A stretch of DNA of 64,000 bases from Podaxis mareebaensis (lineage: Eukaryota > Basidiomycota > Agaricomycetes > Agaricales > Agaricaceae). Where the stretch lies: NCBI GenBank assembly GCA_018524725.1, contig JAEUWP010000407.1, positions 1 to 64,000 on the forward strand, read 5' to 3'. Below are positions 59,029 to 64,000 of this stretch, in pieces (within the stretch, counting starts at the first letter, position 1; each line of letters begins with the position of its first letter). Position numbers and translations under genes: made by a program. The notes under the pieces were generated by a model. It ran no database searches. It was given only the letters and a program-made list of their open reading frames with translations, and was not told the origin of the DNA.

Positions 59029-62000
59029 AGGGGTTTTGGATGCGATGCTGTAAAAATGTGTTTTTCTGCCCTTTTTTTCTTCGTTCTGTGTGAGCCGTGT
59101 TACTGTTTGTGGGCGGATGGTTTTTGTTCTGGTGGTGTGGTGATGGGTGGATAGATGGGCTTGATGGAGTTTCCGGGTTCTTGGTGTTGTTGCTTGACGG
59201 TGGTGGTGTCGGTGGTGCGTGTGGTGGTATTGCTGTTGATCTGCTCTGTCGTCCTTGTTCTAGGTTGCTGTTGCGTTCTCTCTTCTCCCATGTCGTGCTC
59301 CTGCGATCCCGATTCTGGTCTCCCCGGCTACTTGCCTATGGCATCGAAATGCTTCATACCTCGCCCCGCGGCGTCCTTCATCCCTCCCGATACCATTACC
59401 TTGTCTCTCCCCTCTCTGCTCCTTCCCCCATACATTGCTTCCACGATACAATGCGTTTGGCACTGGCACAGCAGCAGTGAACACCCAGCGACGGCCTCTT
59501 TCCCCCTCCTCAAATAACCGCTGGTCTGGATCTGGTCTCCTAGAAGGCTTTTTCTGTTGCTAAACTGATCGACGCTTTTATTCTCGAATCACAATATAAG
59601 AAACCTCCCTCTTTATTCTTTTCCTTTGATCAATGCTCCTTACTTACTACGTTCATTACTCACTGAACACGGCGTTGTCCTGGATACCATTGAACTTCTC
59701 TTGTTTGAGATTGGATTATCACTCTTTTCTTTTTTATCGTTTCACCACTTTTTCGTTTCGTGTCTTGATGATGATACGTTGTTGGTGAACTTAGCTGATT
59801 CCTCTCTCGCTCGCTCTCTCCTTTTTTGACTTATTTGTGAAATGCAAGTAGTTATTTCGTGCTCTCTATATCGTATATGCATTCCTTTTTTCTTCATATG
59901 ACATGAGATTTCTTTGATTAATAAATATGGTTTGCTCGAGCTTGAATGGTTTTGTGGGATCAATGTTGCCTTGGGACTGTGGATCTGGTACTGAGCGTTC
60001 CAAGGTTGGGGATCCGAGGATCCATCGTTACTGCAGGGACTCGTTATGGAGATAAGAGCTGGTCAGGTTAACATCGTTTGTGAGTTGTTCTTGCCATTTG
60101 CCATTGTGATTGTCATCGTGGTTGCCAGTTACTTGCATCGCCCCGTGTTTTTGAGTCTCACGGACCTGGATCATTCGGAGTCATGAGAAGCCACCGGGGT
60201 GGGCCGAGTCGTATCTGACATCTTGCTTACAGACTGCCAAGTCAGGACCATGGTCAGTCCTTGGTTGGTGACGAAAACCGTGATATATCTCAGCTTGTGA
60301 GGTGGTCCAGTGATGCAGATGCCCCGGGCGCCACAGCGTCAACTAAGGTTACCTTTTAAAGAAATGATGAATGGCTTTTCCGAGTCGCGATTTAGTACGC
60401 GTTTCGCAAATGTGTTTGGTTTGGGATTATAGGTGGTATATCACGTCGATGGTGCGATACCTGGCCGCTCGAAGTGACGGACGTTGGGTGAGACGGGGAC
60501 TATGTGAAAGTAGGGTGGTTAGGGAAGCCGGAATGAGATTGTTATGGATCTGACTCAATAGCTGCCTCGCTCCTTTCACCTCGGTTCGATTCCTTATGCC
60601 CTCTTTTGGCACGGCTGCTCGAGTTTCATCCAAGCTGTATTCCCTTGCCATGGCAGGAGAACTGCCACCATGCGTCAACATTCCTCAGGGTTTGGAGACG
60701 GTGAGATGGATTCAGAGATTGTAACTACGCACATCTTTCTTCCGGTGGTTCTACATCTTCTCCCCTTTGAACTCGGTGTCTTTAGTACGTCATATGGCGT
60801 CCTCAACGTATATTAGTTATATCAGTGTTAATCTCCGCTTTATTGGGGACGACGGTTGGGAGATACATTGTCGGGGAAATGGAGTGAACGAGAAGAGCAG
60901 GGTTCTTGATGTTGGAACTGCAAGACGACGCGAGTGTATATTCCTCGTATATCCGCCCTGCAGGGAGCATGTCACTTGCACTTGTCCGTTTGTCTTTCAA
61001 CAAAGTGCCACCTCACAGGCATGATTGCACCAAGCTAAAACAGTGGAAGCACCCCATCCAGTCGCCCTGAACAATTTGGAAACTCACCTTAAAGGTTCAA
61101 GAGCCTCACAATGATCACACGACTTGGACAACGTCTACTTTCGTACTCTGAAAGCCCTATATTCCGAGAGAATGTTCTTCACTCGAAATGTGGGGGACTG
61201 TCAGGTCCTTGATTATCACCCCCCTGCAGTTTCAGTTCTGTCACACTCGGATTCCCGGTGAAAACTGCTTGCTTGAAGTATGCTCTAACGACAAGTCTTG
61301 CAGCGACCGTTCAACCTCCTGTCACTTAGGCTCTTTGATGAATCTGAGTCGTTCTTATAAAGTCCAGCACGATTTCAAGTTACAGCATCCGCACCGGCAT
61401 CGGTGTAATATGTAAGCGTTTCTTGTAAGCATCGCACCCGAGGGCACAACCACAGTTGTCTGTGTATTATCAGTTGCAACCGCAGAACATATAGGCTCAT
61501 CGCTCACACTCACCAGCAGATATATACTATGGTACGAGTCAGGTTTGGCTGACTTAACCGATGGGATACAACTTGGTGATTTCGACGTAGACGTGTTTTG
61601 CGAGAACGTCACAGGATTTATCTATGCAACGTATCTGGCTGAGGAAGAGGAGTAGGTAGAAATTTTGATACAGTCCACGTTGATATCCTTCAACAAGAAC
61701 CGAAACCTGGATTTATGTAGTTGAAAGGCAGTTTCCAAGTCCTTGTTTCCGTCCTCATCCTTGTCAGTAAAAAGAATATGAACCTCTCATCTGCTTGCGT
61801 GCGAGAGCCCTTAACTCTGAGGTCAAGGAAAAATAAACGCGCCTTCCAAACTTCATATTCAATATTCTCTCAGCAGGGAGTTATTTGCCCTCGAGACCCC
61901 CTCGTTGAGCTCAGCTCCAACGTTTTTCGTTGTTTTGTTCGACTTTGTTAGAAGATTTGGTTAGTTTGCGGTGCATAGATCGTTGGGAGTAGTTATTAGA

Positions 62001-64000
62001 GCCCGTGGTCCTATAAGGGGAGAGGATGAAATTGTACTGATGGATTACAATCGTCTCACACCCAATGAACTGTGGAACAGTTGTTAACCACCAGAATCAC
62101 CCAAGGTTTCCAGCCTCGGTTCACCGAAACGATAGAACTGGGGAAGCGTGTTTGAGCGTCGCATGACTCCTAATTTCTGCTACGGTACTTATGTATCACA
62201 TACACAGCGTCCCATTCGCAACCTTAACATACGATATATCATTACATAATATATCATAGTGCCAAGATAAGTCAAATTGGTCGCTCTATGGTTTCATCCA
62301 AACCCAATTTTTTATGGCTTGTATACATCTCACTCGCAACCTTGCCAGGAAGTCCTTTCAATACATTCGCATCCGGCGGCCCTTCCCCCGACTATTGCGG
62401 ATCCTAGGAAGTAGTCTGGTATGAAGCAGCCGAACATCGGACCTGGGTCTATCACCACTAGAAGAGCTTCCCTAATGTCACGCAGAACGCAACACATCGG
62501 GAACACGTCCAGTATACAACCCATAATACAGCGTGTAGGTGAGATAACTTATCGCTTACAAACAGGTTGAGGTCGTACGCTCACTGGGCAAATTAAACAA
62601 ACCGTTACTCGTCATCCGCAGTGGGGGTTTTGAAAGCAAGCTGTGGTGATGGGATCCTGGCGCCCATCGTGGCCTTGTCGTACCGCCCATCGAATCACCA
62701 TCCTCTCCGCTCACGAAATTCATTTCAATGGGGATGCGAGTTGAAGACACATGATGCCTGAGGAGCGGACACGGGTGGCTGATAGAGCAAAGGAGGGTTC
62801 TGCACTTGACACGGGATCTTGTGACCAGAGGTCTAATTTTTAGATACTTAAACGCACATGTCCTTCGTGACTTCCCCCTGTCCCGGAACACGTTGCCGAC
62901 ATTGAGTTTACCTGCACCAGCCTACATCTCGACAAGGAACTATCCCGCAGGCACCAGGCTAAGGGAACGGGATTCTTCCATCCAATTGTCTGGGCTGGAT
63001 CATTCTCGATCCTATTTTCTGCAGTTACCCGAATTATCATATTCTTCCCCTGTCTTCGATAACATTGTCCTCCATGCTACCGTCGACTTGCCAAAGGCAT
63101 TCAAGCGAGAGTTGTTAGCAGCTCATTCGGGTCTCTTGAGATCGGAATTGAGTGACTCCGAAATTTTTCCCTCATCTCACCCCCTTCCCTTGTTTCACTG
63201 TGCAGTGCCACCTCGTGCCGCTCAATTCTCTTCTTCCTGCTCGTAAGGCTAGAAGGGCCGGGAGCTACTCACCGTTAGTTGAGGAGATAAGCTGGTGCTT
63301 ATTTTTGGTTGATAAGGCCGATTTATGTACTCCTAAATTTACTTATCGATTATTTATATGTTAGGCCGAACTTCACCACGATAGGTTCGAAGGGGGGGAC
63401 TATTATCCGGCAACAAGACACGGCGTGCTACATTCATTCTGGCCGATCATCGGTTATGAGATGAAACGTGTTCGTGCTGGCGGATTTCATATCAGAAGAT
63501 TACCTCGGTCGTTCATAGGGGTAACCAGGTATTCCCGCGACATCCGCCAGTCAAGTGTTGCGTGAATTTAGCTCAGTAGAAACCCCTTCAAGGTTCGTTG
63601 CGTTCGAACATGCCATGAGCTGTCAATCGAATATCGTCTCGTATATGGCTACTTACGTCTTGGTCACATCTAGATCTCGCCGCTCATCCGTAGGCGAGGC
63701 CATGTACCAGCAAGAGGTTTCCTAAGAATAGAGAGCAGAGAGTAGAGTGCTCGGGACGGACCGCCACGAACCCGGAACGGAACCCCACAGCCTCCCCATA
63801 CGGATGCTACGGATCAAGGAACCCTTCGAACGTGGGTTTTGACACAATATCCCTAGTACAGTTTTCGGAGTTCTTTTTGAGCGTGCAGATCGTGCGACCA
63901 TTCATCCCAGTCCTCATGGCTTAGCGGCGGTTCGGTGGGTTCCAAGGATATATGAAAACCATCTGACGCTCTAGGCGCTGACTTATTCTTCCCCCAGCAC
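59029..64000. other. Gene-poor right end
   Basis: Five kb with no gene I can support. The first 450 bp are T/G-rich and continue the MSB1-like gene's composition (3' untranslated region). Frames at 59097-59517 plus, 60371-60553, 61355-61612 minus, 62330-62891 minus and 62806-63246 plus are short, unlinked and without motifs. CpG is present at ordinary density, so there is no sign of the decay seen in 1-3289. Confidence 0.45.

Noticed and set aside
60540..60600. tRNA-like B box GGTTCGATTCC at 60583-60593
   Set aside because: Flanking bases do not form a T stem, and no acceptor stem or A box can be placed.
1..64000. CRISPR arrays, bacterial operons, ribosome-binding sites
   Set aside because: The DNA is clearly eukaryotic (spliceosomal introns throughout); no regularly spaced repeats were seen. 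GTG/TTG starts were not accepted as real starts.

Overview
The window comes from a filamentous basidiomycete, most likely a mushroom-forming Agaricomycete. Almost every recognisable gene is broken by many short introns (about 47-100 nt) with GT-AG ends and a CTRAY-type branch site. The gene content also fits a plant-litter or wood decayer: an AA9 lytic polysaccharide monooxygenase, a DyP-type peroxidase, a Zn2Cys6 activator, MYND-finger proteins, a DUF6533-like membrane protein and a degraded Ty1/copia element.

Layout. 1-2.1 kb: the 5' part of a dead copia retrotransposon on the minus strand, with tRNA-iMet-half priming site and probable LTR up to about 2.6 kb. 3-4 kb: an F-box/LRR-like gene fragment on the plus strand. 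4.0-5.9 kb (minus): a Rieske-DUF455 (ferritin-like) fusion. 6.4-12.5 kb (minus): a large Zn2Cys6 transcription factor. 12.5-17 kb: gene-poor, with one strongly folded element ending in T6. 17-18 kb: a DUF6533-like membrane protein. 19.7-21.1 kb: an intronless coiled-coil gene. 22.1-23.0 kb: AA9 LPMO. 23-27.3 kb: nearly empty, with one tiny two-exon gene. 27.3-29.9 kb: a housekeeping pair, TRM112 and RRP45, fired divergently from one 244-bp promoter, and a convergent acidic protein. 32-41 kb: FAH-family protein with a signal peptide, SigF-like NTF2 protein, a conserved nuclear-looking protein, two tandem MYND proteins and DyP. 43-44.4 kb: C2H2 zinc-finger gene. 48.1-50.3 kb: a small SRA-YDG (5-methylcytosine reader) gene followed by SUMO. 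51.2-59 kb: ATG22, a single-pass membrane protein and a large MSB1-like polarity protein. 59-64 kb: no gene recognised.

Themes. (i) The left 3.29 kb has almost no CpG (one in 1-3289, none from 1445 to 3289), the base-pair footprint of cytosine methylation and deamination over the retroelement and into the neighbouring F-box-like gene; an SRA-domain gene lies 45 kb away in the same window. (ii) A [2Fe-2S] Rieske domain is spliced in frame to a domain that keeps the E / ExxH / E / ExxH ligand set of a carboxylate-bridged di-iron centre, so it could be a self-contained redox chain of unknown substrate. (iii) Lignocellulose-related oxidative enzymes (AA9, DyP) sit among housekeeping RNA, ribosome, SUMO and autophagy genes. 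Exon coordinates are my own manual models; where stated, the sum of exon lengths is a multiple of three.
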